From Microtetraspora niveoalba (lineage in GTDB: Bacteria > Actinomycetota > Actinomycetes > Streptosporangiales > Streptosporangiaceae), in NCBI RefSeq assembly GCF_001570405.1, contig NZ_BBYM01000044.1:18561-67191 (forward strand): a stretch of 48,631 bases of DNA, read 5' to 3'. Both the position numbers and the translations under genes were made by a program. This document shows positions 7,916 through 16,816 of this stretch, one piece after another (the stretch's first letter is position 1; each line of letters opens with the position of its first letter). The notes below the pieces were generated by a model. The model saw nothing but the letters and a program-made list of their open reading frames with translations, was not told the origin of the DNA and did no database searches.

Positions 7916-8413
7916 ATGCGATACACGGTGCGTACGGCCCTGGCGTTGTCGGCGCTGGCCATCGCCCTGGCCGGTTGCGCCCAGGACACCGGCCGGGACT
8001 CCGGCGGCCCCTCAGGCGGTTCCTCAGACGGTTCATCGGTGTCGTCAGGCGGCTCCGCGGCGGGAGGCATGGACCCGGCGTACCAGGACGGCCTGCTGAA
8101 ATACGCCCGGTGCATGCGCGAGCACGGCGTCGACATGCCCGACCCCAAGCCCGGCGTGGTCATGCCGGCGCTCAGGATCGACGAGACGAGCAAGAAGGCC
8201 GTCGCGGCCTGCGAGAAGCTCATCCCGGTCGATCCGAACGCGCCGTCCGCCGAAGAGATCCACCAGCGGGACGTGGAGCTCGCGCGCTGCCTGCGCGGCA
8301 AGGGCCTCGACGTGGCCGACCCCAGGCCCGGCGAGGGCATGCGCCTGCCTGAGAACGACCAGGACGCGGTGCTGAAGGCGCTACGCGAGTGCCGTCCGCA
8401 GGCGGGGCGGTGA
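7916..8413 (+). CDS. Lipoprotein with internal Cys-containing duplication
   Basis: This is a 165-residue secreted lipoprotein. The signal peptide ends in a lipobox LAGC with lipidated Cys21, followed by a Gly/Ser-rich linker to about residue 50. The mature part contains two similar units: [18 protein letters not shown] (63-80) and [18 protein letters not shown] (123-140). Each has a second Cys about 33 residues after the first (C66/C99 and C125/C159), so two disulfide-linked repeats are likely. GGGAGAAG upstream provides the ribosome-binding site. It is the first gene of an operon with an adaptor, an ABC ATPase and a permease. Similar small lipoproteins accompany such exporters in actinomycetes; a substrate- or signal-binding role is inferred. 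Confidence 0.8.
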   Translation: MRYTVRTALALSALAIALAGCAQDTGRDSGGPSGGSSDGSSVSSGGSAAGGMDPAYQDGLLKYARCMREHGVDMPDPKPGVVMPALRIDETSKKAVAACEKLIPVDPNAPSAEEIHQRDVELARCLRGKGLDVADPRPGEGMRLPENDQDAVLKALRECRPQAGR

Positions 8414-9471
8414 GCCGTCGCGGCCGCCGCGCCCTGCTCGCCGGGGCCGCCGTCCTGACCGCGACCGGGACGGCCGGCGGCGCGGCCCTGCTCCTGACCG
8501 GCGGCGGGAGCGGGGAGCCCCCGCACACCGGGCCGCGCCCGGCGACCGCCACCGTCGAACGCACCACCCTCCTGGAACGCAAGATCGTCTCCGGGACCCT
8601 CGGCTACGCGGGCCGGACCGAGGTGGCGGCCGCCGGGCAGGGCACGCTCATCTGGCGCCCCCGCGCCGGGCGGGTGATCCGCCCCGGCGGGCGGCTGTAC
8701 CGCTCCGACGGCTCCGACGTGCTGTTGCTGGAGGGCGCGCAGCCCGCCTACCGGCCGCTGAAGAACGGCGACGAGGGACCCGACGTCGCCCAGTTCGAGA
8801 AGGCCCTGTCCCGCCTCGGCTACGGCGGCTTCACCGTGGACGACGCCTTCAGCGAGGCCACCGCCGCGGCGGTGCGCCGCTGGCAGAAGGACCACGGCCT
8901 CGAGGAGACCGGCGTGGTGGACCCGGCCACGGTCTGGTTCGCCCCCGGCCCGGTCCGCGTCGCCGCCCGCGAGGCCGCGCTCGGGGCGAGCCTCGCCCCC
9001 GGCACGCCGGTGCTCACCGTCACCTCCTTGCGCCGCGTCGTCGTCGTGCCCCTCAAGGTCACCGACCGGCGGCTGGTGCGGAAGGGCGGCGCCGTCACCG
9101 TCACGCTGCCCGGCGGAAAGGACGTCAAGGGGAAGGTGTCCGCGATCAGTCCCGTCGTGAAACGCGGCGGCGATCCCTCCGGCGGAGGCGACCCGACCGT
9201 GGACGTCACCATCACGCTGGGGACGACCTCCGGCATGTTCGACACCGCGCCGGTCGAGGTCTCCCTCGTCAGCGACCGGCGCAAGAACGCGCTGGCGGTG
9301 CCGGTCTCCGCGCTGCTCGCCCTGCCCGGCGGCGGGTACGGCGTCACCGTCGTGGGTCCGGACGGCGCCACCCGCACCGTCGAGGTCACCACCGGCATGT
9401 TCGCCGGGGGCAGGGTCGAGGTCACCGGCGAGGGCCTGACCGCCGGGACCCGGGTGGAGGTGCCGCGATGA
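8410..9471 (+). CDS. Exporter adaptor with peptidoglycan-binding domain
   Basis: The 353-residue protein begins with a GTG overlapping the lipoprotein stop (GTGA), then an Arg-rich start and an N-terminal membrane/signal helix (residues about 8-30). A peptidoglycan-binding type 1 domain ([19 protein letters not shown] to [18 protein letters not shown]) sits in the middle. The C-terminal half has beta-barrel-like segments ([33 protein letters not shown]) typical of HlyD/MacA-type periplasmic adaptors. Such fusions, common in actinobacteria, probably anchor the ABC exporter to the cell wall. It overlaps the downstream ATPase gene by 4 bases. Confidence 0.82.
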   Translation: MSRRGRRALLAGAAVLTATGTAGGAALLLTGGGSGEPPHTGPRPATATVERTTLLERKIVSGTLGYAGRTEVAAAGQGTLIWRPRAGRVIRPGGRLYRSDGSDVLLLEGAQPAYRPLKNGDEGPDVAQFEKALSRLGYGGFTVDDAFSEATAAAVRRWQKDHGLEETGVVDPATVWFAPGPVRVAAREAALGASLAPGTPVLTVTSLRRVVVVPLKVTDRRLVRKGGAVTVTLPGGKDVKGKVSAISPVVKRGGDPSGGGDPTVDVTITLGTTSGMFDTAPVEVSLVSDRRKNALAVPVSALLALPGGGYGVTVVGPDGATRTVEVTTGMFAGGRVEVTGEGLTAGTRVEVPR

Positions 9472-10169
9472 TCCACACGCCGGCGCCGCCCGCCGTACGC
9501 CTGGACGGGGTGTCGCGCACCTACCCGGGCGGGGTGCACGCCCTGCGCGAGGTGAGCTTCACCGTCGGACGCGGCGAGCTGGTCGCCATCGTCGGCCCCT
9601 CCGGGTCGGGCAAGTCCACGCTGCTCAACCTGCTCGGCACCCTCGACGTCCCGACCGCCGGGACCGTGCGCATCGACGGCCACGACGTGCGCGCGCTCAC
9701 CGACGACCAGACCGCCGCGCTGCGGGCCCGCTCCATCGGGTTCGTCTTCCAGCAGTTCCACCTCGCCGCCGGGGTCAGCGCCCTGGACAACGTCGCCGAC
9801 GGCCTGCTGTACGCGGGGGTGGGCCTGAGGGAACGGCGGCGCCGGGCCGCCGCGGCCCTGGCACGCGTCGGCCTCGCCGACCGCGCGCATCACCGGCCGC
9901 ACGAGCTGTCCGGCGGGCAGAAGCAGCGGGTCGCGATCGCCCGCGCCGTGGTCGGCGACCCGGTGCTGCTGCTGGCCGACGAGCCCACCGGGGCACTGGA
10001 CTCCGCCTCGGGCGCGGCAGTGGTCGGGCTGCTGCGCGAGCTCAACGCGGCGGGCGCCACCGTCGTCGTCATCACCCACGACAGGGAGCTGGCCGCGACT
10101 CTGCCGCGCCGGATCCGGGTCAGGGACGGCCGTGTGGTCGCCGACGAGCGCCAGGAGGTCACCGCGTGA
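9468..10169 (+). CDS. ABC transporter ATP-binding protein (MacB/LolD type)
   Basis: The 233-residue ATPase has Walker [10 protein letters not shown], the Q-loop FVFQQFHL, signature [16 protein letters not shown], Walker [11 protein letters not shown] and the H-loop ITHD. The family is the LolD/MacB exporter type, which pairs with FtsX-like permeases such as the next gene. ATG overlaps the adaptor stop (ATGA), and its own stop overlaps the permease start (GTGA), giving a tightly coupled operon. It powers export or extraction of a peptide, antibiotic or lipid substrate from the membrane; the substrate is unknown. Confidence 0.93.
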   Translation: MIHTPAPPAVRLDGVSRTYPGGVHALREVSFTVGRGELVAIVGPSGSGKSTLLNLLGTLDVPTAGTVRIDGHDVRALTDDQTAALRARSIGFVFQQFHLAAGVSALDNVADGLLYAGVGLRERRRRAAAALARVGLADRAHHRPHELSGGQKQRVAIARAVVGDPVLLLADEPTGALDSASGAAVVGLLRELNAAGATVVVITHDRELAATLPRRIRVRDGRVVADERQEVTA

Positions 10170-11383
10170 ACGGCCCGCACCACCTGACCCGCCTGACCCG
10201 GGCCCGGCTGTCCCCCGCCGACCTGCTGCGGGTCGGCGCCGGCGGGCTGCGCGCCCGTCCGACCCGGGTCTTCCTGTCCGCCCTGGGGATCGCGATCGGC
10301 ATCGCCGCCATGGTGGCCGTCGTCGGCATCTCCTCCTCCAGCCGCGCCGCCCTGGACGCCCAGATCGGCCGGCTCGGCACCAACCTGCTGACCGTCGCCC
10401 CGGGGAACGCCCTGTTCGGCGGGAGGGCCACGCTGCCTGAGGAATCGCCCGCCATGATCGGCCGGATCGACGGCGTCGAGCGGGTCACCTCCGTCGGCAA
10501 GCTCGACCGGATCAGCGTCTACCGCCACGACAGGATCCCCAAGGGCGAGAGCGGAGGCATCACCGTCTACGCCGTCGACCTGGACCTACTCGCCACCCTC
10601 AAGGCGAGGGTCGCCGCCGGAGCCTGGCTGAACGCCGCCACCGCCCGCTATCCGGCCGTCGTGCTCGGGCACACCGCCGCCGCCCGGCTCGGCGTCACCC
10701 GGCCGGGACCGGACACCCAGGTCCTGATCGGCGACGCCTACCATGCCGTCGTCGGCGTCCTGGACCCGGTCGAGCTCGCCCCCGAGCTGGACACCGCCGC
10801 GCTCGTCGGCGGCGGGACCGCCCGCCGCCGGCTCGGCTTCGACGGCCACCCCAGCACCGTCTACGTCCGCGGCCGGGACGACGCCGTCCCCCGCGTACGC
10901 GAGCTGCTCGCCGCCACCGCCAACCCCGAGCACCCGAGCGAGGTCAGCGTCTCGCGCCCCTCCGACGCGCTCGCCGCCAAACAGGCCGCCGACCAGGCGT
11001 TCACCGGGCTGCTCCTGGGCCTGGGGGCCGTCGCGTTGCTCGTCGGCGGGGTCGGCGTGGCCAACACGATGGTCATCTCCGTGCTCGAACGCCGGGGGGA
11101 GATCGGCCTGCGCCGCGCCCTGGGCGCGACCCGGGGCCAGATCCGCGGCCAGTTCCTGGTGGAGGCGGTCGTGCTGTCGGCGCTCGGCGGGCTGGCCGGC
11201 GCGGCCCTCGGGTGCCTGGTCACGGCCGGCTACGCCCTGTCCCAGGGCTGGCGGACGGCCATCCCGGTCTCCGCCGTCTCGGCGGGCGTCGCGGCCACGG
11301 TGGTCATCGGCGCGCTCGCCGGCCTGTGGCCCGCCGTACGGGCCGCCCGCCTGGCCCCCACCCAGGCGCTGTCCACGGCGTGA
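10166..11383 (+). CDS. ABC transporter permease (MacB/FtsX-like)
   Basis: The 405-residue permease has an N-terminal membrane helix ([28 protein letters not shown]), a large extracytoplasmic domain of about 210 residues and three C-terminal helices with the FtsX-type coupling segment [21 protein letters not shown]. This topology is that of MacB-type mechanotransmission exporters. It is the last gene of the operon lipoprotein-adaptor-ATPase-permease. A 14-bp gap separates it from the converging acetyltransferase gene. Confidence 0.9.
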   Translation: MNGPHHLTRLTRARLSPADLLRVGAGGLRARPTRVFLSALGIAIGIAAMVAVVGISSSSRAALDAQIGRLGTNLLTVAPGNALFGGRATLPEESPAMIGRIDGVERVTSVGKLDRISVYRHDRIPKGESGGITVYAVDLDLLATLKARVAAGAWLNAATARYPAVVLGHTAAARLGVTRPGPDTQVLIGDAYHAVVGVLDPVELAPELDTAALVGGGTARRRLGFDGHPSTVYVRGRDDAVPRVRELLAATANPEHPSEVSVSRPSDALAAKQAADQAFTGLLLGLGAVALLVGGVGVANTMVISVLERRGEIGLRRALGATRGQIRGQFLVEAVVLSALGGLAGAALGCLVTAGYALSQGWRTAIPVSAVSAGVAATVVIGALAGLWPAVRAARLAPTQALSTA

Positions 11384-11397
11384 CCGGCGGTGGGGCT

Positions 11398-12177
11398 CTA
11401 CAGCGGCCGGTACACGTACGGCGTGGTGGTGGTGAGCGGCACGAACCCGAGCCGGTGCAGGATCGGCCGGCTCTCGTCGGACGCGTCGACCTGGAGGTAG
11501 CGGCAGCCCCGCTCGGCGGCGATCCGGGCGCGGTGGGCGACCAGCGCCCGGTAGAGGCCCCTCCCGCGCCAGCCGGGCACGGTGCCGCCGCCCCAGAGAC
11601 CGGCGAACCCGGTGCCGGGGCTGATCTCCATCCGGGCCGCGCTGACCGGCACGTCGCCCGCCATGGCGACCGTGGCCGCGACCGTCTCGGGCGCCTCGGC
11701 GAGCTGGGCGAGGAACCGGCGCGCGATCTCGGGCCGGTCCGTGCCGAAGGCGGCGCGGTGGACCTCCGACATGAGCTCCGCCCCGGCGGCGTCGGTGACC
11801 GGGCGCAGGTGGATCCCCTCGGGGAGCTCGACGGCGGCCGACACGTCGCCGATCTCGGCGACCATCACGGCCTCCTCGGGCTCGGGCGTGAACCCGGCCT
11901 CCCGCAGCCGCTCGGCCAGGTCGCCCGGCCGGTCGTGCGCGTACAGCTTCCACTCGAACTCGCGCCCGGCGTCGGTGAAGCGGCGCACCTCGGCGGCGAT
12001 CGCGGCGTCGGCGGTGTTCTCGTCCAGGTCCGACCAGAGGACGCCGTTCCAGGCGTCCGGCCCGCCGACCTGCCGCACCACGCCGGCCGCCCGCTCGACC
12101 CGCGCCCCGGGGCCGTCGGACTGGACGTCTCTCCTCATTCGGCGGTCGAAGACCGCCAGCAGCTCATCACGATCCAT
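11398..12177 (-). CDS. GNAT-family N-acetyltransferase
   Basis: The 259-residue protein carries a C-terminal GNAT domain: ISPGTGFAGLWGGGTVPGWRGRGLYRALVAHR contains the acetyl-CoA pyrophosphate-binding motif (GWRGRGLY, a form of Q/RxxGxG/A), and YLQVDASDESRPILHRLGFVPL is the usual C-terminal strand-helix. The N-terminal 110 residues are less conserved and may be a degenerate second GNAT fold. GAGGTG upstream supports the ATG at 12177. The substrate is unknown. It is transcribed alone, converging with the ABC permease. Confidence 0.82.
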   Translation of the reverse strand: MDRDELLAVFDRRMRRDVQSDGPGARVERAAGVVRQVGGPDAWNGVLWSDLDENTADAAIAAEVRRFTDAGREFEWKLYAHDRPGDLAERLREAGFTPEPEEAVMVAEIGDVSAAVELPEGIHLRPVTDAAGAELMSEVHRAAFGTDRPEIARRFLAQLAEAPETVAATVAMAGDVPVSAARMEISPGTGFAGLWGGGTVPGWRGRGLYRALVAHRARIAAERGCRYLQVDASDESRPILHRLGFVPLTTTTPYVYRPL

Positions 12178-12353
12178 CCCGCCACCTCACCAGCCGGGCC
12201 CCGCCCGCGGCAACCGGATTACCTGTCAGCCGGCGCCTCGCCCTGCGCGTGCCAGAACCAGGCGAATCCAGGTGCGGTGACCCCGGTGACACCCCTCGGC
12301 CGGTCCGCGCACACGGCGACCCCGCCGCCCGCAGTGACATCGGAGCGGGCGCG

Positions 12354-13169
12354 TCAACCGGCGGGCGGGGACGGCGCCGTGAGCTCCACCGCGGCCTCCC
12401 CGGTGTACGTGAGGAAGGTCAGCGTCTCCTGGAAGTACAGCCGGACGCTGGTGGCGTCGTGGGACAGGTAGCCGATCGACACGTCCTGGCCGATGCGCAG
12501 TTCGAAGTCGCCACCACGGGTGGACAGCAGGAAGGCCCCCTCGATGGCGGGAGCCCAGATGATCCGGCCGTCCAGCAGCCGGGCGATGTGCTCGTGGATC
12601 GGATAGCCGTGGTCCGCGGTCTCGCTCACGGCCGTGTAGGCGTCGGCGCTCAGAACCAGGGTGTACGGACCGCCGACACCCGCCAGGCGGAGGGCGCTGA
12701 CCGCCCGGCTGACGGCCTCGGGATAGTCACGCACCTCGGACGGCAAGGGGACCGCCGGGTTGGAGGAGCCGTCGCGGATGCCGGTGACGCCGGCGGCGGC
12801 GTACCCGTCGAAGATCAGGCGGTCCTCGGCGAAGGCGATCCGGCGGGCCGCGTCCTTGACGGGCTGCCAGTCCGCGTCCTTGGCTCCGCGTTCGACGTCG
12901 TCCACCTGCTGCCGTTCGACCGTGAACGGCACGCGCAGTTCGGTGAGGGGCTGGGAGCGGCGCGCGTGGGCGACGACGCCCTCGAAGGGAGGGGCGATCG
13001 CTTCCAGGTGCCCGGTGGCGACCGCCGACAGCTCGGCGCCTCCGGGACCGGGGACGTCGACGACGCGGCGGCCCGCCACGTGGCGCTCGAACGTACGCCG
13101 CGCCTCTTCCTCCAGGTCGGCCCACGCCGCGGCGGAGATCGGGGCCAGTTCACGGTGCAGGTTGTTCAT
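12354..13169 (-). CDS. Encapsulin shell protein (family 1)
   Basis: The 271-residue protein is a family 1 encapsulin (linocin M18/CFP29 type) with an HK97-like fold that assembles into a closed protein nanocompartment. Recognisable segments are the N-terminal MNNLHRELAPISAAAW and RRVVDVPGPGG, the E-loop region ending LTELRVPFTVERQQ, FAEDRLIFDGY, and the C-terminal GYLSHDATSVRLYFQETLTFL. The length matches the family. The start ATG shares one base with the DyP stop (TGATG), so the shell is translationally coupled to its cargo. The C-terminal tail (ELTAPSPPAG) would be exposed outside the shell. Confidence 0.96.
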   Translation of the reverse strand: MNNLHRELAPISAAAWADLEEEARRTFERHVAGRRVVDVPGPGGAELSAVATGHLEAIAPPFEGVVAHARRSQPLTELRVPFTVERQQVDDVERGAKDADWQPVKDAARRIAFAEDRLIFDGYAAAGVTGIRDGSSNPAVPLPSEVRDYPEAVSRAVSALRLAGVGGPYTLVLSADAYTAVSETADHGYPIHEHIARLLDGRIIWAPAIEGAFLLSTRGGDFELRIGQDVSIGYLSHDATSVRLYFQETLTFLTYTGEAAVELTAPSPPAG

Positions 13170-14284
13170 CAGGCGCTGCTCCCTTTCAGATCGCCGATCC
13201 CCAGGGATCCCTCGGACGGTGGCCGGACATCGGACGTGGCCTCCGCGGCGCCCGTACGCGCGCCGGCATCGGCGTCCGCCCCGGCCGTGGTGCCGGGAAC
13301 GTCGGGCACACCGGACACGCAGGACGCGTCGGAGAGATCGGGCGGGTCGGGCAGGTCGTCGAGGAGGTCGGCGCTCGGGACGAAGAACAGGGTGCCGGAC
13401 ACGGCGGTGGAGAAGTCCAGGATCCGGTCGTGGCTCGCCGGCGGGTCGCCCAGGAACATCCGCTCCAGCATCCGCTCGGTGACCTCCGGCGTGCGGGCGT
13501 AGCCGATGAAGTACGTGCCGAACTCGCCGCTCCCGACGGCGCCGAAGGGCATGTTGTCCCGCAGGATCTTCCGCTCGGTGCCGTCAGGGTCGACGATCGT
13601 GGTCAGCGCGACGTGCGAGTCGGCCGGTTTGACGGCGTCGTCCAGCTCGATGTCGGACAGCTTCGTGCGGCCGATCACGCGTTCCTGGGCCTCGACGGAC
13701 AACGCGTTCCACGCCTCCAGGTCGTGCAGGTACTTCTGCACGATCACGTAGCTCCCGCCCGCGAAGTCCGGGTCCTCCTCGCCGATCAGGACCGCCGCCG
13801 CCGCGCCCGGGCCGACCGGGTTCTCGGTCCCGTCGACGAAGCCGAGCAGGTCGCGTACGTCGAAGTATTTGAACCCGTGCACCTCGTCCTGGACGGTCAC
13901 CGCGCCGCGCAGCCGATCCATGATCTGGGACGCAAGCCCGAAACACAGGTCCAGCCGCTGGGCCCTGATGTGGAACAGCAGGTCGCCGGGGGTGGACACG
14001 GCGTGGTGGACGGGGCCGGACAACTCCCGGAAGGGATGCAGCCCGGCGGGGCGCGGCCCGCCGAACAGCCGGTCCCACGCCCGCGACCCGATCGCGGCGA
14101 CGCAGCTCAACCGGCCCTCCGGCGCCCGGAAGCCGACGGCCCGCTGCAACGCCGGCACATCGGGCAACAGCTCCCGCACGACCGGCTCGCCGCCGGGGTC
14201 GATCGTGACCACGAGGAAGATCGCCGACCTCGTCAGCGGGCTCAGCACCTGCTGCGGGACCGCGTCCCCGCCGGGCTCCGCCAT
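13169..14284 (-). CDS. DyP-type peroxidase, encapsulin cargo
   Basis: The 371-residue heme peroxidase is of DypB type. Key residues line up with those known for Rhodococcus DypB: distal Asp D151 in GFVDGTEN, proximal His H224 in DSHVAL, and R242/N244 in RDNMPF. After residue about 310 comes a flexible Pro/Asp/Ala-rich linker and then a C-terminal targeting peptide (SLGIGDLKGSS, 360-370), the classical encapsulin cargo-loading signal. ATG at 14284 is preceded by GGAGGGG; the frame extends further upstream but without conserved sequence. The enzyme oxidises substrates with hydrogen peroxide inside the shell; the physiological reductant is unknown. Confidence 0.96.
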   Translation of the reverse strand: MAEPGGDAVPQQVLSPLTRSAIFLVVTIDPGGEPVVRELLPDVPALQRAVGFRAPEGRLSCVAAIGSRAWDRLFGGPRPAGLHPFRELSGPVHHAVSTPGDLLFHIRAQRLDLCFGLASQIMDRLRGAVTVQDEVHGFKYFDVRDLLGFVDGTENPVGPGAAAAVLIGEEDPDFAGGSYVIVQKYLHDLEAWNALSVEAQERVIGRTKLSDIELDDAVKPADSHVALTTIVDPDGTERKILRDNMPFGAVGSGEFGTYFIGYARTPEVTERMLERMFLGDPPASHDRILDFSTAVSGTLFFVPSADLLDDLPDPPDLSDASCVSGVPDVPGTTAGADADAGARTGAAEATSDVRPPSEGSLGIGDLKGSSA

Positions 14285-14625
14285 CGCCGCCCCTCCCCAC
14301 GCGTCGCCTTCGCCGGCCGCCCCGTGCCCCCCGAACCGGGATGCCGGTAAGACCGCTGTCACCACGTACACGCGGTTGGGTTTGCCCTGTTTCAGTGCGG
14401 TTATTTCTGAGGTGACACGAGATGGTTCCCAGCCCTGGGGGCCGATCTGATTATGTCGGCGTCCGGGGCGCGGGCGAGGTCCGCAGGTTCGGCCACGGTG
14501 CGGAACTTCATGATCTGCCCTTTCCGCCGCGCCGGATCGCCACGGATGCGCGGGCCCCGGCCGTGCAGACCGGGGCCCGCGCGAAATTCGTGCGATCACG
14601 AGGCGTAGGTGGTGACCTTCCGCCG
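14285..14625. other. Intergenic region upstream of the DyP-encapsulin operon
   Basis: These 341 bp hold the promoter region of the DyP gene (minus strand) and the terminator hairpin of the MerR-type gene. A less GC-rich patch at about 14340-14415 is the likely promoter location, but no convincing -35/-10 pair or operator was identified. No protein-coding frame with conserved sequence is visible. Confidence 0.4.
14548..14582 (-). terminator. Hairpin downstream of the MerR-type gene
   Basis: GCGCGGGCCCCGG (14548-14560) and CCGGGGCCCGCGC (14570-14582) form a perfect 13-bp stem with a 9-nt loop, 43 bp past the stop at 14626 on the minus strand. No T-run follows. Confidence 0.65.
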
Positions 14626-15348
14626 CTACTCGGGCCGGGTGGAGGCGACGAGGTCGAGGTACTCGTCGAGATGCCGGGCGGCGGCGAGCATCGCCCGGCT
14701 CCGGCGGTGCAGCCGGGCCCGCCATTCATGGAGCACCTTGCCCAGGTCCGCCGTGCCTCCCGCGTCCCGCAGGTGCTCCACGAAGAGCCTGATCTGGGGC
14801 AGCGGGTAGCCGCCGCGCCGCAGGTGCCGGGCCATCTGCGCGTCGCGCACCGCCTCGGGCGGATAGACGCGGTGCCCGGTGGCGCGGTCGCGGTGCGGGC
14901 GCAGGATGCCGGCCTGCTCCCACTTGCGCAGCGACGCGGGATGCATCCCGAGCCGGTGGGCCAGCACCCCGATGCTCACCCCCGCGGTCCGGTCGTCGTC
15001 CCGTACGGGCGCCGCGGTCAGGGCGTCGAGCGCGGCGGCGACTTCGTCGAGGATGTCGCGCTCGCGCAGCAGTTCGGCGTGCGCCAGGTCGAGGAGCCGG
15101 AACAGCGTCTCCTCGTCGGGCCGGTGCGCGGCGCGCATGATCGCCGCGGCCGGCTGGTGCCCGTACCCGGGGCGCAGGGCGAGGAAGGCGCGCAGGGCCT
15201 GCGCGTGGACGGCCGAATACTGCCGGTACCCGGCGGGGCTGCGCGCCGCGGGAGGGATGATCCCCTCGTCCTCGTAGTTGCGCACCGCCTGGGCGGACAG
15301 GCCGTGTTCGCCGGCGAGGTCGGCCGGGCGCAGGGCTCGTCGTGCCAT
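14626..15348 (-). CDS. MerR-family regulator with two MerR domains
   Basis: The 240-residue protein contains two MerR-type winged helices. The first is LRPADLAGEHGLSAQAVRNYEDEGIIPPAARSP-type near the N-terminus, with GYRQYS. The second, at about 123-190, reads IGVLAHRLGMHPASLRKWEQAGIL followed by GHRVYPPEAVRDAQ. Such double-MerR proteins (TioE-like) are known in actinomycetes. ATG at 15348 has TTGGAG only 3 nt away; a TTG at 15357 is an alternative start. A weak palindrome (CAAC/GTTG arms, about 15355-15368) lies at the start and could be an autoregulatory site. No ligand-binding Cys cluster is visible and the target is unknown. Confidence 0.82.
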   Translation of the reverse strand: MARRALRPADLAGEHGLSAQAVRNYEDEGIIPPAARSPAGYRQYSAVHAQALRAFLALRPGYGHQPAAAIMRAAHRPDEETLFRLLDLAHAELLRERDILDEVAAALDALTAAPVRDDDRTAGVSIGVLAHRLGMHPASLRKWEQAGILRPHRDRATGHRVYPPEAVRDAQMARHLRRGGYPLPQIRLFVEHLRDAGGTADLGKVLHEWRARLHRRSRAMLAAARHLDEYLDLVASTRPE

Positions 15349-15503
15349 CGTCTCCAACTTGAAGGTTGATCCGGCGCGGACCGGCGAGGTCCGCCCCGAA
15401 GCCTCAACGGAAACTCAAGGATACGGTCGAACCAGGGCCATGCACGTGGCCCGTGAACGGTGCGCAGGGCCTTCGGCGAGCGTGGCCGTCTCCTCCGAGT
15501 TCG

Positions 15504-16460
15504 CTATCGGTAGAGGTCGGCCGCCCGGCGGGCCGCGAGGGCCATCCGCTCGCGCAGTTCGGGAGGGTCCAGCACCTCGGCCTCCGGCCCGAGCCGCAAC
15601 ATCTGGTCGTAGGCGACCTCCTGGGACTCGACCGGCAGCCGCACCGTGACCCGGTCCCGCTCGTCCGGTTCGCCCGCCGAGGCGAGCGCCTGCGCCGCCG
15701 CGACCGGTTCCAGCACCCGGGGCAGCCGCGCCAGGCCCAGCCGGCTGAGCCGTACGGTGACGTGCTCGCGCAGCAGCGACCTGGCGAAGTCGGCGGACTT
15801 CTCCTCCCAGAAGGCGGCGAGGTCGAAAGCCGCGTCGCGGGCGAAACGCTCCTCCCCGGCCTCGGCGGCCTCGAAGCGGTCCACCCGATAGGTACGGAAC
15901 CGCTCGTCGCCCGCCCTGGCGACGAGATACCAGTGCCCGGCCTTCAGGACGAGCCCGTACGGCTCCAGCGTGCGATCGCGGGCTGCGCCGTCGCGTCCGT
16001 ACCGCGCCCTCAGGACGCGGTCCTCCCACACGGCGCGGGCCACCGCGCCGAGGAGCGCGGGCGGGCGCGCGGCGCGGAACCACGCGGGCGCGTCCAGGTG
16101 GAACCGCTGGACGGCCGTGCCGGGGGCGTCGCCGAGGGCCGCGGCTACCTTCAGCCGTGCGGCGAGCGCCCGCCCGGCCAGGCCCATCTCGTGCAGCGGG
16201 CCGGGCAGCCCGGCCAGAAGCAGCACCTCGGCCTCGGCCCGCTCCAACCCGGTCAGCCGGGTCCGGTAGCCGTCCACCAGGCGGTATCCCCCGGCCCGCC
16301 CCCGCTCCGCGTACACGGGCACGCCGGCCTCGGCCAGCGCGGCGATGTCACGCTGCACGGTGCGTTCGGACACCTCCAGCTCCACCGCCAGCTCGGCGGC
16401 CGTCATCGCCCGCCGGGTCTGCAGCAACAGCAGAAGGGACAACACTCGGGCGGCGCGCAC
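15504..16460 (-). CDS. YafY-type HTH/WYL-domain transcriptional regulator
   Basis: The 318-residue protein starts with an HTH_11-type DNA-binding domain (MTAAELAVELEVSERTVQRDIAALAEAGVPVYAERGRAGGYRL). A WYL domain follows, centred on TLEPYGLVLKAGHWYLVARAGDERFRTYRVDRF, and then a C-terminal WCX-like extension. WYL domains bind nucleic-acid or nucleotide ligands in the characterised cases. GTG at 16460 begins directly at the HTH. No neighbouring target gene is obvious; the adjacent genes are on separate transcripts. Confidence 0.88.
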   Translation of the reverse strand: MRAARVLSLLLLLQTRRAMTAAELAVELEVSERTVQRDIAALAEAGVPVYAERGRAGGYRLVDGYRTRLTGLERAEAEVLLLAGLPGPLHEMGLAGRALAARLKVAAALGDAPGTAVQRFHLDAPAWFRAARPPALLGAVARAVWEDRVLRARYGRDGAARDRTLEPYGLVLKAGHWYLVARAGDERFRTYRVDRFEAAEAGEERFARDAAFDLAAFWEEKSADFARSLLREHVTVRLSRLGLARLPRVLEPVAAAQALASAGEPDERDRVTVRLPVESQEVAYDQMLRLGPEAEVLDPPELRERMALAARRAADLYR

Positions 16461-16816
16461 CGCTCACTCCTCGCGTTCGATCGCGTGGCCGGGGACGCGC
16501 GGCAGGAACGCCGGCGAACGAGGAACGTCCCCCTGACCGGCGAAGCCGATCATCCTGCCGCTCCCTGCGCCGTGACACGCCGGCACTGTCCCCTTCGCCC
16601 CATGAGGATATTGCCCTCCATGGTCCCCGGTGGCGCTGTCGCCGCCCCCTTCCGCCTGTGGCCGCGCGACCCGCCCTCGCTCGTGCCGGCCGCCGCGCCG
16701 CCTCCGGATTCAAGGCGGGACGCGGACACGACGGAGTCCGCGCTCGCCGCGGAACCCGGCTAGCCTGGCCCATCTCGGGGCAGCCGAGCTTTCGGGCGAG
16801 GCGGACAAGGAGTGGC
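16461..16816. other. Intergenic region between divergent genes
   Basis: This 356-bp stretch holds no conserved protein. A TAGCCT element at 16761-16766 fits an actinobacterial -10 box for the downstream gene, but no good -35 is seen. AAGGAG at 16808-16813 is that gene's ribosome-binding site. Confidence 0.4.

Noticed and set aside
12178-12353. GGTGAC direct repeats near 12290 as a regulatory site
   Set aside because: Only two short copies, with no relation to a promoter that I could identify.
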